DNA of 64,000 nucleotides from an uncultured Duncaniella sp. (GTDB lineage Bacteria > Bacteroidota > Bacteroidia > Bacteroidales > Muribaculaceae): contig NZ_CAJTMT010000010.1 in the NCBI RefSeq assembly GCF_910577345.1, positions 30,757-94,756 of the forward strand, in the 5' to 3' direction. A program made the translations under genes and the position numbers. The notes under the pieces are model-generated. The model made no database searches, was not told the origin of the DNA, and saw only the letters and a program-made list of their open reading frames with translations. Positions 1 through 9,081 of this stretch are shown here, piece after piece. Numbering within the stretch: position 1 is the first letter of the stretch; each line of letters starts with the position of its first letter.

Positions 1-523
1 GGTTGAGAGGAATGATGGATGTGAAGACCGAAATCAGCACACCTCCGAGAAATGAGGTGAAGATACAGAAGACCACGAGTACCGGCATATAGATGAGGAA
101 GCCGACAATCTTGGGCAATACAAGGAAATTGGCTGAGTTGATGCCCATGATGTCGAGTGCGTCAATCTGTTCTGTCACACGCATGGTTCCTATCTCCGAT
201 GCTATGTTGGAACCCACCTTACCTGCAAGAATCAGACAGAGGATAGAGTTGGAGAACTCAAGGAGGATGATTTCGCGGGTGGCGAGGCCTGTCGAATAGG
301 AGGGGACAAGAGGCGATACGATGTTGAGCTGCATCTGGATTGTGATAACCGCACCGATGAAGAGCGAGATGACTATCACAAGCGGAATTGAATCAACACC
401 GAGTTTGGTGATTTCAAAAAATGTACGTTTGAAGAAGGTCTTCCATTTGTCGGGGATGGAAAAGACCTTGTTTATGAAGAGGCAATATGTGCCAAATGTG
501 GTCAGAGAGTCGGATATAAGCAT
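1..523 (-). CDS. mlaE: MlaE-family ABC transporter permease (partial, C-terminus outside window)
   Basis: The reverse strand encodes the first 174 codons of an inner-membrane permease of the MlaE/YrbE family, which works with an MlaF-type ATPase and an MlaD-type MCE protein in lipid traffic between outer and inner membrane. The conserved stretch with ILAGKVGSNIASEIGTMRVT and QIDALDIMGIN is the family signature of the first cytoplasmic loop. The start is taken as the ATG at 523-521, followed by MLISDSLTTFG. The gene runs off the left edge, so the C-terminal membrane segments and its partners cannot be seen. A -7-like TAATTTTG lies at 565-558, leaving a short leader. Family assignment is secure; the transported lipid is inferred from the family. 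Confidence 0.9.
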   Translation of the reverse strand, partial: MLISDSLTTFGTYCLFINKVFSIPDKWKTFFKRTFFEITKLGVDSIPLVIVISLFIGAVITIQMQLNIVSPLVPSYSTGLATREIILLEFSNSILCLILAGKVGSNIASEIGTMRVTEQIDALDIMGINSANFLVLPKIVGFLIYMPVLVVFCIFTSFLGGVLISVFTSIIPLN

Positions 524-557
524 ACCGAAATTTATGTAATGAGTTGTTTTCCTATGA

Positions 558-565
558 CAAAATTA
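558..565 (-). promoter_or_regulatory. Probable -7 promoter element of mlaE
   Basis: TAATTTTG on the reverse strand matches the Bacteroidota -7 consensus TAnnTTTG about 35 bases before the mlaE start. No good TTTG is seen at the expected -33 spacing, so the call rests on one box. Confidence 0.45.
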
Positions 566-671
566 ACCATTTATTGTCAAAGGAAGTTCATGAGAGGGTC
601 AAAAGACCAAATTATTGGCATAAATTGAGAGCCAGCGAGTGTTTGCAATGGCCAGGAGCGACTAAAGGGCT

Positions 672-724
672 CATATCATAGATATGCAGGGCCGGCTGAT
701 GAAGCGGCCCTGCGCATGATATGG
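672..724 (-). terminator. Hairpin downstream of hisS
   Basis: A perfect 9-bp GC-rich stem (GCAGGGCCG at 686-694 with CGGCCCTGC at 705-713) is extended by an outer 8-bp stem (CATATCAT at 672-679 with ATGATATG at 717-724). It lies just past the hisS stop in the direction of transcription. No strong U-run follows on the reverse strand, so it may be a weak terminator or an mRNA 3'-end stabiliser. Confidence 0.55.
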
Positions 725-741
725 TTCAATCCGTGGTCGGC

Positions 742-2103
742 TTAAGCAAGAGCCTTCACGAGCTCGTCGACCGAAAGGCTCTTCTGTTCGCCGGAAGTCA
801 TGTCTTTCAGCGTTACGGTGCCTTCTGCAAGCTCGCTTTCGCCGATGATGGCCACAAAGGGGATGCCGAGTGCGTCAGCGCGTCCCATCTGCTTCTTCAT
901 CTTCGCGCAGTCGGGATAGATTTCAGCTGAAATACCGTTCTCGCGGAGTTTTTTGATGACTTCAAGTGATTTGGCTGCTTCTGCTACGCCGAAGTTAGTA
1001 AACATCACCTTGGCTGCACCGGCTATGTCGGCAGGGTAGAGGTTGAGGGTGTTGAGCACATCATAGATACGGTCTGCTCCGAAGGAGATACCGACACCTG
1101 ACACTCCGGGGAGTCCGAAGACACCTGTGAGGTTATCGTAGCGTCCACCGCCTGTGATGCTGCCGATTTCAACGTCGCGGGCTTTGACTTCAATGATAGT
1201 GCCGGTGTAGTAGTTGAGACCGCGGGCGAGGCTCACATCAAGTTCTAGTTCCGCACGGAGTCCGAGTTGCTTTGAGCCTTCCATCACTTCGCGGAGTTCC
1301 TCCACTCCCTTAAGGCCAGTTTCGCTTCCCGCAAGAAGTTCGGAGAGTTTTGCGAGACGTTCCTCGTTCGAGCCTGAAAGAGTGATGATGGGAGTGATTT
1401 TGTCAATGGCCTCAGCGCTCAATCCGCGTTCTGCGAGTTCCTCCTTGACCTTGTCAAGACCGATTTTGTCGATTTTGTCGATAGCAACGGTGATGTCGAC
1501 AATCTTCTCAGGCTCACCGACGAGTTCAGCTATGCCTGCGAGGACTTTGCGATTGTTGAGTTTGATTGTGGTGCGGATTCCAAGACGGTTGAACACCTCG
1601 TCAATCATCTGGATAAGCTCTATTTCATTGAGAAGCGAATCCGAACCGACGACGTCGGCATCACACTGATAGAATTCGCGATAGCGGCCCTTCTGCGGAC
1701 GGTCGGCACGCCATACGGGCTGAATCTGGAAGCGCTTGAAGGGGAAAGAGAGGTCGTTGCGGTGCATGACCACGAAGCGCGCGAAGGGGACGGTGAGGTC
1801 ATAGCGGAGACCTTTCTCGCAAAGTTTCGGGGCGAGTTTCGGGCAATCGCCGGCTTCAATCAGCTTGGGATCAACTCCGCGGAGGAAATCGCCTGAATTG
1901 AGAATCTTGAAGAGGAGTTTGTCGCCCTCCTCACCGTATTTTCCCATGAGGGTTGACAGATTTTCCATCGCCGGAGTTTCAATCTGCTGGAATCCAAAGA
2001 GATGGAAGACGCTGCGGATAGTATCGAATATATAGTTACGACGGGCCATCTCGGCCGGGGTGAAGTCACGGGTTCCTTTAGGAATGGAGGGTTTCTGAGC
2101 CAT
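742..2103 (-). CDS. hisS: Histidyl-tRNA synthetase
   Basis: A 453-residue class II aminoacyl-tRNA synthetase that charges tRNA-His in the cytoplasm. Visible signatures are GTRDFTP near the N-terminus, YDLTVPFARFVV, the motif 2 region (FQIQPVWRADRPQKGRYREF), the histidine-specific ARGLNYYTG, and motif 3 (GISFGADRIYDVL). A C-terminal anticodon-binding domain follows from about residue 360. Length is normal for the family. The start at MAQKPSIPKGTRDF places the conserved N-terminus correctly. The gene is divergent from nfo, with promoters in the shared 107-bp gap, and its 3' end faces mlaE in the same orientation. Nothing odd was seen in the sequence. Confidence 0.97.
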   Translation of the reverse strand: MAQKPSIPKGTRDFTPAEMARRNYIFDTIRSVFHLFGFQQIETPAMENLSTLMGKYGEEGDKLLFKILNSGDFLRGVDPKLIEAGDCPKLAPKLCEKGLRYDLTVPFARFVVMHRNDLSFPFKRFQIQPVWRADRPQKGRYREFYQCDADVVGSDSLLNEIELIQMIDEVFNRLGIRTTIKLNNRKVLAGIAELVGEPEKIVDITVAIDKIDKIGLDKVKEELAERGLSAEAIDKITPIITLSGSNEERLAKLSELLAGSETGLKGVEELREVMEGSKQLGLRAELELDVSLARGLNYYTGTIIEVKARDVEIGSITGGGRYDNLTGVFGLPGVSGVGISFGADRIYDVLNTLNLYPADIAGAAKVMFTNFGVAEAAKSLEVIKKLRENGISAEIYPDCAKMKKQMGRADALGIPFVAIIGESELAEGTVTLKDMTSGEQKSLSVDELVKALA

Positions 2104-2147
2104 AATGTAATATTATGTGTAGGATTACAAATGTTTGCCTTTAATTT

Positions 2148-2179
2148 TTTGCAAAGATACGGATAATTTAGTAAATTTG
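2148..2179 (+). promoter_or_regulatory. nfo promoter (-33 TTTG, -7 TAAATTTG)
   Basis: TTTG at 2148-2151 and TAAATTTG at 2172-2179 are separated by 20 bases, the normal Bacteroidota spacing. Transcription would start near 2186, which supports the ATG at 2211 over the in-frame ATG at 2190 as the nfo start. Confidence 0.7.
2152..2159 (-). promoter_or_regulatory. -7 element of the hisS promoter
   Basis: TATCTTTG on the reverse strand is an exact TAnnTTTG match about 50 bases upstream of the hisS ATG. The -33 region falls near 2180-2185 (TTTTCG), a weak match. The box directly abuts the -33 element of the divergent nfo promoter. Confidence 0.65.
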
Positions 2180-2210
2180 CGAAAATTTAATGCGTAATCA
2201 TACTTCATCA

Positions 2211-3053
2211 ATGAAATACATCGGGGCACATGTCTCGGCGGAGCAGGGTGTAAGCAATGCTCCGCTCAAAGCTCATCTTATCGGAGCCAAATCATTCGCG
2301 ATTTTCACGCGCAATCCTTCCAGATGGACTTCCAAGGCAATTACAGCCAAGGAAGCGGAGGCGTTTAAGGTTAATTGCGCTGAGTATGGCTACACTCCCG
2401 ATGTGATTCTTCCCCACGACAGCTTCCTTATAAATCTCGGTTCGCCTGATAAGGAGAAACTTGAAAAATCAAGAGTAGCTTTCCTCGATGAACTCCGCAG
2501 ATGTGAGCAGCTTGGCCTGACCATGCTGAATTTCCATCCCGGTTCCCATCTGAAGGAGATTGAGACCGATGCCTGCCTCGACCTCATCGCGGAATCGATA
2601 AATCTTGCTCTTGACAAGACCACAGGGGTAAAAGCCGTCATAGAGAACACAGCCGGGCAGGGGAGCAATCTCGGTTGCACTTTCGAGCAGCTTGCCCATA
2701 TCATCGACAAGGTTGAGGACAAGAGCCGTGTCGGGGTTTGCATCGACACCTGTCATGCCTACACTTCCGGCTATGACATGGTCAGCGAAGAGGCCTACAA
2801 TCGCACTTGGGATGATTTCGACCGTGTGGTCGGGATGAAATACCTTTGCGGAATGCACCTTAACGATACCATGAAGGCTCTCGGATCGAGGGTTGACCGC
2901 CATGCACCGCTCTTCACCGGACATCTTGACGAGGGATTCTGGCGACGGTTGATGAATGACCCGCGCATGAACGATATGCCGCTTATACTTGAAACTCCCA
3001 ATGAGGAGATATGGGCCGAGGAGATAAAACGGCTCTATGCCATGATTGACTGA
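2211..3053 (+). CDS. nfo: Endonuclease IV (AP endonuclease)
   Basis: This is a 280-residue TIM-barrel AP endonuclease that cuts the phosphodiester 5' of abasic sites in base-excision repair, using a trinuclear zinc centre. The protein opens with MKYIGAHVSAEQGV, as the family does. Zinc-ligand motifs are visible: LNFHPGSH, VIENTAGQG, GVCIDTCHAYTSGYD, HLNDTM, the DRHAPLFTGHLDEGF segment, and LETPN at the C-terminus. An in-frame ATG 21 bases upstream exists, but homology and the promoter position favour the start at 2211. It stands alone and is transcribed away from hisS. Confidence 0.96.
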   Translation: MKYIGAHVSAEQGVSNAPLKAHLIGAKSFAIFTRNPSRWTSKAITAKEAEAFKVNCAEYGYTPDVILPHDSFLINLGSPDKEKLEKSRVAFLDELRRCEQLGLTMLNFHPGSHLKEIETDACLDLIAESINLALDKTTGVKAVIENTAGQGSNLGCTFEQLAHIIDKVEDKSRVGVCIDTCHAYTSGYDMVSEEAYNRTWDDFDRVVGMKYLCGMHLNDTMKALGSRVDRHAPLFTGHLDEGFWRRLMNDPRMNDMPLILETPNEEIWAEEIKRLYAMID

Positions 3054-3132
3054 ATGGATTCAGAAGGTTAAAGGCACAATAGGTAAAAAATAAATTAATA
3101 ACAGATTATATCATTACACTTACAACAAAATT

Positions 3133-4464
3133 ATGGTTAAGAATAAACCGGACCAAAGTTTTATGAAACTCTGGAATCTGAGTTTCGGTTTTTTCGGCGT
3201 ACAGATTGCCTACGCCCTTCAGAGCGCCAACATCTCGCGCATCTTTGCCACCTTGGGTGCCGATCCGCACTCACTGAGCTACTTCTGGATTCTTCCCCCC
3301 TTGATGGGTATCCTTGTCCAGCCACTTGTCGGAGCTGCGAGTGACCGTACATGGAACCGTCTCGGTCGTCGACTTCCATATCTGCTTCTCGGAGCTGCAA
3401 TTGCAGTTATCGTGATGTGTCTGCTTCCCAATGCCGGAAGCTTCGGCCTTTCGGTTGCCGGAGCGATGATTTTCGGTTTTGTTGCCCTGATGTTCCTTGA
3501 CACATCCATCAACATGGCCATGCAGCCGTTCAAGATGCTTGTCGGCGATCAGGTCAACGAACGTCAGAAAGGACTTGCATATTCCATCCAGAGCTTTCTC
3601 TGCAACGCAGGTAGCCTTGTCGGTTATCTCGCGCCTATCACATTGACCGCAATCGGTATCAGCAACATCGCTCCGACCGGGCAGGTGCCTGATGCTGTCA
3701 CATATTCATTCTACATTGGTGCCGCCGTACTGATTCTCTGTGTCATTTACAGCTTTGCCACTATCCGCGAGATGCCCCCCAAGGAATATGCCGAATACCA
3801 CGGTATCACCGAAGAGCAGAAAGAGGAGAAGAGCAGCATGATTCACCTCCTGCGCCACGCTCCCAAGACTTTCTGGACAGTGGGTCTTGTTCAGTTCTTC
3901 TGCTGGGCTGCTTTCCTTTATATGTGGACCTACACTCCGGGTGCCATCGCCGATACCGTTTGGGGCACAACCAACACAGAGACCGAGGCTTACCAGACTG
4001 CAGGCAACTGGGTCGGTGTATTGTTCACGATTCAGGCCGTAGGCTCTGTGCTTTGGGCTGTTGTCATCCCCCGTTTCAAGAATCATAAGACTGTTTATGC
4101 TCTCAGCCTCCTTCTTGGAGCAATCGGATTCGTGTCGACCCTCTTCATCACTGATAAGTATGTCCTCTTCATCTCATTCCTCCTTATCGGTTGCGCTTGG
4201 GCCGCGATGCTTGCTCTTCCCTTCACTATCCTTACCAACTCGATTTCCGGCAAGAATATGGGTACCTACCTCGGCCTTTTTAACGGAACCATCTGCATTC
4301 CGCAGATCTGCGCCGCAGCTCTCGGTGGCGTGATTCTTCCGCTCCTCGGTGGCCGTCAGGTCAACATGCTCGTGCTTGCAGGCATTCTCCTTGTGGTAGG
4401 CGCATTCTGCGTCTCGCTCGTGAAAGAGACCTACGGAGATTCCACAGCCAACGCCGAGGCTTGA
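3133..4464 (+). CDS. MFS sugar transporter, SLC45/GPH-like
   Basis: A 443-residue inner-membrane protein with about 12 hydrophobic segments. It belongs to the major facilitator group related to SLC45/sucrose-maltose symporters and GPH transporters. Typical features are FFGVQIAYALQSANISRIF in the first helix, the DRTWNRLGRRLPYLLLG loop between helices 2 and 3 (the MFS D-R-x-G-R-R motif), and the conserved QPFKMLVGD segment. A charged central loop (KEYAEYHGITEEQKEEK) separates the two halves. Relatives in Bacteroidota import maltose-type disaccharides with protons, but the substrate here is not shown by context. The gene is monocistronic, ending in a strong bidirectional terminator shared with the MATE gene. 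Confidence 0.85.
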   Translation: MVKNKPDQSFMKLWNLSFGFFGVQIAYALQSANISRIFATLGADPHSLSYFWILPPLMGILVQPLVGAASDRTWNRLGRRLPYLLLGAAIAVIVMCLLPNAGSFGLSVAGAMIFGFVALMFLDTSINMAMQPFKMLVGDQVNERQKGLAYSIQSFLCNAGSLVGYLAPITLTAIGISNIAPTGQVPDAVTYSFYIGAAVLILCVIYSFATIREMPPKEYAEYHGITEEQKEEKSSMIHLLRHAPKTFWTVGLVQFFCWAAFLYMWTYTPGAIADTVWGTTNTETEAYQTAGNWVGVLFTIQAVGSVLWAVVIPRFKNHKTVYALSLLLGAIGFVSTLFITDKYVLFISFLLIGCAWAAMLALPFTILTNSISGKNMGTYLGLFNGTICIPQICAAALGGVILPLLGGRQVNMLVLAGILLVVGAFCVSLVKETYGDSTANAEA

Positions 4465-4513
4465 GTCTAAGAACAGAACTTTCGCTCTCCTGATCCGACA
4501 TTACGGATGCCAT

Positions 4514-4565
4514 AAAAATCGAGAGGTGCAGAAACAAATTCCGGTTTCTGCACCTCTCGATTTTT
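4514..4565. terminator. Bidirectional intrinsic terminator between MFS and MATE genes
   Basis: Arms at 4514-4535 and 4544-4565 form a perfect 22-bp stem with an 8-base loop. The stem has A5 at the 5' end and T6 at the 3' end, so it works on both strands. It sits between two convergent genes. Confidence 0.93.
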
Positions 4566-4607
4566 TAGCTTCTATATATGAGTTGACCGCTTTGCGTAGT
4601 GCGTTTT

Positions 4608-5894
4608 TTATTTAATGCGGTGCCGGAGGAGGGTTAGGACGAGGCCGCGACAGAGCAGGTAGGCGAGGAATGCTATCCACAGACCGTGATTGCCAAGACG
4701 GGGGAAGAGGAAATAGTAAGTGAGGAAGTAGACCAGTGTGGCGGATGCGATTGAGATGAGCATCTCGCGTGTGCGGGTAGCTCCGATGAAAACACCGTCC
4801 CAAGTGAAAGCTGCGAAGCCTACGGCGGGGATGGCTATCACCCATGAGAAAAATTCTTTGGACGATATGATTACTCCGGCATCATCGCTCAAAAGACTCA
4901 TGATTCCTTCACCGGCCAAGGCATATATTATGGTGAAAAGAGCCACCATGACAATGCTCCATCTGAAAAGTGCCTTGATTGTGGCATGTAGGCCCTCGGA
5001 ATCCTTCTTCCCGATATAGTTGCCGCAGAGCGATTCTCCGGCGAAGGCAAAACCGTCCATGAAGTAAGAGAAGAGTGTGAAGAACTGCATGAGCAGGGTG
5101 TTGACGGCAAGAATGTCGGTACCTTGGGTGGAACCCGTGCGGGTGAACCATACTGTGACAGCAATCAGGCAGAGCGTGCGGAAGAAGATGTTTACGTTGA
5201 TTGAGAAGAAGCGTTTGAGTTGAGTTGTGTCGAGTATCTCTTCGAGACTTTTCAGTTGCGGATGATCCTTGCGGATGGCTGTGGTCAGAGCTACTATAAA
5301 ACCGAGCCATTGGGCGCTGAGAGTGCCGAACGCGACTCCCTTAATCTTCATTCCGAACAGATAGACGAGGGCGAGGCTGATGACGATATTGGAGATGTTG
5401 ATGATGAATGCGACTTTCATCGGCGCCTTGGCATTCTTCTGGCCGAGGAACCATCCTGAAATGACGAATGCTCCGAGCGATGCGGGCGCACCCCAGATGA
5501 GGATTGAGAAATAGTCGCGGACCATCCCGAGAATGTTGTCCTCGATTTCGAACAGCACTCCGGCAAGTTTGAAAATTGGTCGTTGGAGCACTATCATGGC
5601 TGCTGATGCGAGGAGCACAACGAGAAGTCCGCGCAGCAATACGAGGTCGCATCCCTCCTTGTCCTGCGAACCGTGGGCCTGGGCGGTCAGACCGCTCGAA
5701 CCCATGCGCAGAAAGGCGAACAGCCAGTATATCATGTTGAATATCGTACCGCCCACAGCAATGGCTGCGATATAGTCAGCGCTCCCCATGTGACCAACAA
5801 TCACCACATCCATCAGCGCGAGCAGTGGTGTGGTGATGTTGGTTATAATCGAGGGTACTGCGATCGACAGTATTTCACGATTAATCGGTTTCAT
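4608..5894 (-). CDS. MATE family efflux transporter (DinF-like)
   Basis: A 428-residue polytopic inner-membrane protein of the MATE family, with the DinF-like opening REILSIAVPSIITNITTPLL followed by DVVIVGHMGSADYIAAIAVG and the GSSGLTAQAHGSQD region. Two halves of six membrane segments are apparent, with the repeat boundary near residue 215. MATE proteins export cationic drugs or metabolites against Na+ or H+. The start lies 10 bases after the stop of the OPT transporter, so the two are probably co-transcribed with lysC-lysA. Substrate unknown; the neighbours hint at amino acid or peptide handling, which is inference. Confidence 0.9.
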   Translation of the reverse strand: MKPINREILSIAVPSIITNITTPLLALMDVVIVGHMGSADYIAAIAVGGTIFNMIYWLFAFLRMGSSGLTAQAHGSQDKEGCDLVLLRGLLVVLLASAAMIVLQRPIFKLAGVLFEIEDNILGMVRDYFSILIWGAPASLGAFVISGWFLGQKNAKAPMKVAFIINISNIVISLALVYLFGMKIKGVAFGTLSAQWLGFIVALTTAIRKDHPQLKSLEEILDTTQLKRFFSINVNIFFRTLCLIAVTVWFTRTGSTQGTDILAVNTLLMQFFTLFSYFMDGFAFAGESLCGNYIGKKDSEGLHATIKALFRWSIVMVALFTIIYALAGEGIMSLLSDDAGVIISSKEFFSWVIAIPAVGFAAFTWDGVFIGATRTREMLISIASATLVYFLTYYFLFPRLGNHGLWIAFLAYLLCRGLVLTLLRHRIK

Positions 5895-5904
5895 GTTTGT
5901 GCAA

Positions 5905-7899
5905 TCAGTCCTTCAGGGTCTTCACTTTCATTGATTCCCAGATAAGATAGATGATGAGAAGTGCGTAGACTGCCAGACCGGCCCACTGGGTGGCGATGGC
6001 GTCCATCGGGTTCTGATATTCAAAACCGAGGAAGCGGGTGAGGGCTGCGAATACGCCGAAGAGCGCGCCACCGGCGATGAGACCCGACGAGATGAGGGTG
6101 CCACGGTCACGACGTGCGTCGTTGAGCGACTTGTCTTTCGAACGGCTGCCCACAAACCATGCGATGGCACCGCCCACAAGAAGCGGAGTGTTGAGCTGCA
6201 GGGGAATGAACATGCCGAGGCAGAATGCGAGTGCGGGGACACCGAGCCAGTTGAGCAGAAGGGCGAGGATAGCACCGGTCATGTAGAGAATCCACGGAGT
6301 GTCGCCACCCATCATGAGAGGTTCGATGACCTTAGCCATAGCGTTGGCCTGAGGAGCTACGAGAGCGTTCTCACCTGTGAATCCGTAGACCTGGTTGAGC
6401 AGGAGGATGACACCCCCGACGGTTGCTGCCGAGACGATGGTGCCGAGGAATTTCCAGCTTTCCTGCTTCTTGGGGGTTGAACCGAGCCAGTAGCCGACCT
6501 TGAGGTCAGTAACGAAGCCTCCGGCCATTGAAAGAGCGGTGCAGACAACACCACCGATGACCATTGAGGCCACGATGCCGGAGGTGCCGTTAAGACCGAT
6601 GCCGACGAAGATGGCTGATGCGATAATCAGTGTCATGAGGGTCATACCCGAAACAGGGTTTGAGCCTACAATTGCAATGGCGTTTGCCGCTACAGTGGTG
6701 AAGAGGAAGGCGATGAGGGTCACCACAATCCATGCCACCAATGCCTGCCAGAAGGTGTTGATGACACCGAACCAGAAGAAGAGGAGGACGGCGACGAGGG
6801 CGATTGCAACGAAGAACACGATGTGTTTCATCGAAATGTCGCTCTGCCAACGGATGGTGGAAGCGCCATCAGCCTTGCCGCGGAGTTCGCGTCCGGCGAG
6901 ACCGACAGCACTGCGGATGATACCCCATGATTTCACAATGCCGATAATACCGGCCATTGCAATGCCACCGATACCGATGAGACGCGCATAGTCAGCGAAG
7001 ATGGCTTCGGGTGCCATGGCGGTCATGTCGGAGCTACCGTAAGTGCCGAGCAGAGGGATGAGCACCCACCAGACGAACACTGAACCGGCAAAGATGATGA
7101 AGGCATAGTTGAGACCGATGATGTAGCCGAGACCGAGGACGGCAGCACCGGTGTTGCAGCTTACCACAAGTTTGGTCTTTTCGGCAAGAGTCTGTCCCCA
7201 GCCTGTGACGGCTGTGTTAAGGACACCTGCCCACCAGCCGAAGGTCTCGACGATGTAGTCATACACACCGCCGATGAGCGATGCGAGAACGAGGGTCTTC
7301 GCCTGACCGTCGTTCTTCGAGGATGCTTTCCCGAGACCGCTTGCAAGCACCTGAGTGGTGGCTGTAGCTTCCGGGAAGGGGTATTTGCCGTGCATGTCCT
7401 TCACGAAATATTTTCGGAAAGGAATGAAGAAGAGGATGCCGAGGATACCTCCCAAGAGTGAGCTCAGGAAAATCTGGAGGAAGTTGACGGTGATTTCAGG
7501 ATACTTGGCCTGAAGAATGTAGAGCGCGGGGAGGGTGAAGATGGCACCGGCCACAATCACACCCGAACATGCACCGATACTTTGGATGATGACGTTCTGC
7601 CCGAGCGGGTTCTCTTTTTTCAACGCGCCTGAAAGACCGACGGCGATGATGGCAATTGGAATTGCCGCTTCAAACACCTGTCCGACCTTTAGGCCAAGGT
7701 AGGCTGCCGCGGCACTGAAGATGACGGCGAGCACAAGTCCCATGGTCACTGAGTAGGGGGTCACCTCCGGATAGTCATGCGCGGGGTGCATGATAGGGCG
7801 GTAGACCTCATCCTCTCCGAGTTCGCGGAAGGCGTTTTCGGGGAGTTCCAGAGGGTCAGCGTCCATGTAGACTTCTTTGGCTTCTCTGTTGTCTGCCAT
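5905..7899 (-). CDS. OPT family oligopeptide transporter
   Basis: This is a 664-residue integral membrane protein of the OPT superfamily, in the bacterial peptide-transport branch. After a 45-residue hydrophilic N-terminus comes the conserved TPYSVTMGLVLAVIFSAAAA, then NPLGQNVIIQSIG, KYPFPEATAT and NPVSGMTLMTLIIASA, all typical of the family. About 14 to 16 hydrophobic segments can be counted. It probably takes up di- or oligopeptides with protons. It lies 30 bases downstream of lysA and 10 bases upstream of the MATE gene in the same direction, so an operon lysC-lysA-OPT-MATE is likely. The combination links lysine/diaminopimelate synthesis to peptide uptake and efflux; the functional connection is inferred. 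Confidence 0.93.
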   Translation of the reverse strand: MADNREAKEVYMDADPLELPENAFRELGEDEVYRPIMHPAHDYPEVTPYSVTMGLVLAVIFSAAAAYLGLKVGQVFEAAIPIAIIAVGLSGALKKENPLGQNVIIQSIGACSGVIVAGAIFTLPALYILQAKYPEITVNFLQIFLSSLLGGILGILFFIPFRKYFVKDMHGKYPFPEATATTQVLASGLGKASSKNDGQAKTLVLASLIGGVYDYIVETFGWWAGVLNTAVTGWGQTLAEKTKLVVSCNTGAAVLGLGYIIGLNYAFIIFAGSVFVWWVLIPLLGTYGSSDMTAMAPEAIFADYARLIGIGGIAMAGIIGIVKSWGIIRSAVGLAGRELRGKADGASTIRWQSDISMKHIVFFVAIALVAVLLFFWFGVINTFWQALVAWIVVTLIAFLFTTVAANAIAIVGSNPVSGMTLMTLIIASAIFVGIGLNGTSGIVASMVIGGVVCTALSMAGGFVTDLKVGYWLGSTPKKQESWKFLGTIVSAATVGGVILLLNQVYGFTGENALVAPQANAMAKVIEPLMMGGDTPWILYMTGAILALLLNWLGVPALAFCLGMFIPLQLNTPLLVGGAIAWFVGSRSKDKSLNDARRDRGTLISSGLIAGGALFGVFAALTRFLGFEYQNPMDAIATQWAGLAVYALLIIYLIWESMKVKTLKD

Positions 7900-7929
7900 G
7901 ATAATGAATGGTTTTGGTTTAAGGTTTGT

Positions 7930-9081
7930 TTATTGTTCTGAAAAATAGGATGGCGGGAAGGGGCGGCAGTTGTAGCGCGAGGCCATGATTTCGCCGTAGG
8001 CACCTGCGGAGCGGAGTGCGAGGAGATAGCCGCGCTTCACTTCGGGAAGTGTCTCATCCTGACCGAAGCAGTCGGACGATTCGCAGATAGGGCCGACAAC
8101 GTCGTAGTGGTGAAGCTCACCGTTGGGATTCGAGATGTTCTCGATCTTGTGGTGGGCATTGTAGAGGGCGGGACGGATGAGGTCGCTCATGCCTGCGTCC
8201 ACGATGGCGAATTTCTTGGTTGTTCCTCGCTTCACATAGAGCACTTTGGTGATGAGCGAACCACACTGTGCCACAATCGAGCGCCCGAGTTCGAAATGCA
8301 CTTCCTGGTCTTCGCGGATGCGCAGATGGTTGTGGAACGTTGTGAAGTAGTTCTCGAAATCCGGAATCGGATGGCGTTCGGGATGTGCGTAGTCGATGCC
8401 GAGACCGCCGCCGACGTTGATTGACGAGAAGTAGATGCCGCGTTCGTTGTATTCGTCCTGCAGACGGTTGATGGTCTCGCAGAGCATCACGAACGGCTCT
8501 GTTTCCGTAATCTGTGAGCCGATGTGGAAATGGAGACCACGCAGGTCGATGTTGGGCAGGGTGCAGGCAAGCGCGATGATGCCGGGGAGCATCTCAAGAT
8601 TGACTCCGAATTTGTTTTCGGCCAGACCTGTGGTGATGTAGGCATGGGTGTGTGCGTCGATGTTTGGGTTGACTCTGATTGCGACGCGCGCAGTCTTGCC
8701 CATTGATTCGGCAAGCTGGCTGATGACACGCAGTTCCGGTTCGGACTCGACGTTGAAACATTCGATGTCTTTCTCCAGACCGAGACGGATTTCATTGTCG
8801 CTCTTGCCGACACCGGCATAGACTATGCGGTCGCCACGGAAACCGGCTTCAAGAGCGGTCTCGATTTCCCAACCGCTGACGCAGTCCACTCCGAGACCTG
8901 CGGCCTGGATGCTGCGGAGGATTCCGGGGTTGGCGTTGGCCTTGATTGCATAGTGGACCTTGAAGCGGGGGTCGCGGGCGGTACGCTTGATTTCCTTGAG
9001 CGTGCGGTCGAGCAGCTTCAGATCATAGAAGTAGAAGGGGGTCTGAAGCGATTCAAATTCTTCGATAGGGAAACGTGTCAT
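7930..9081 (-). CDS. lysA: Diaminopimelate decarboxylase
   Basis: A 383-residue PLP enzyme of fold type III that decarboxylates meso-diaminopimelate to L-lysine, the last step of lysine synthesis. The PLP lysine lies in HYAIKANANP (about Lys47). The glycine-rich phosphate-binding motif is NVGGGLGIDY, the HFHIGSQI motif is present, and the active-site cysteine motif CESSDCFG is near residue 335. Its ATG follows the lysC stop codon directly (TAA at 9084-9082, ATG at 9081), so the two are translationally coupled. Length is slightly short of the usual 400 to 420 residues but all core motifs are present. Confidence 0.96.
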   Translation of the reverse strand: MTRFPIEEFESLQTPFYFYDLKLLDRTLKEIKRTARDPRFKVHYAIKANANPGILRSIQAAGLGVDCVSGWEIETALEAGFRGDRIVYAGVGKSDNEIRLGLEKDIECFNVESEPELRVISQLAESMGKTARVAIRVNPNIDAHTHAYITTGLAENKFGVNLEMLPGIIALACTLPNIDLRGLHFHIGSQITETEPFVMLCETINRLQDEYNERGIYFSSINVGGGLGIDYAHPERHPIPDFENYFTTFHNHLRIREDQEVHFELGRSIVAQCGSLITKVLYVKRGTTKKFAIVDAGMSDLIRPALYNAHHKIENISNPNGELHHYDVVGPICESSDCFGQDETLPEVKRGYLLALRSAGAYGEIMASRYNCRPFPPSYFSEQ

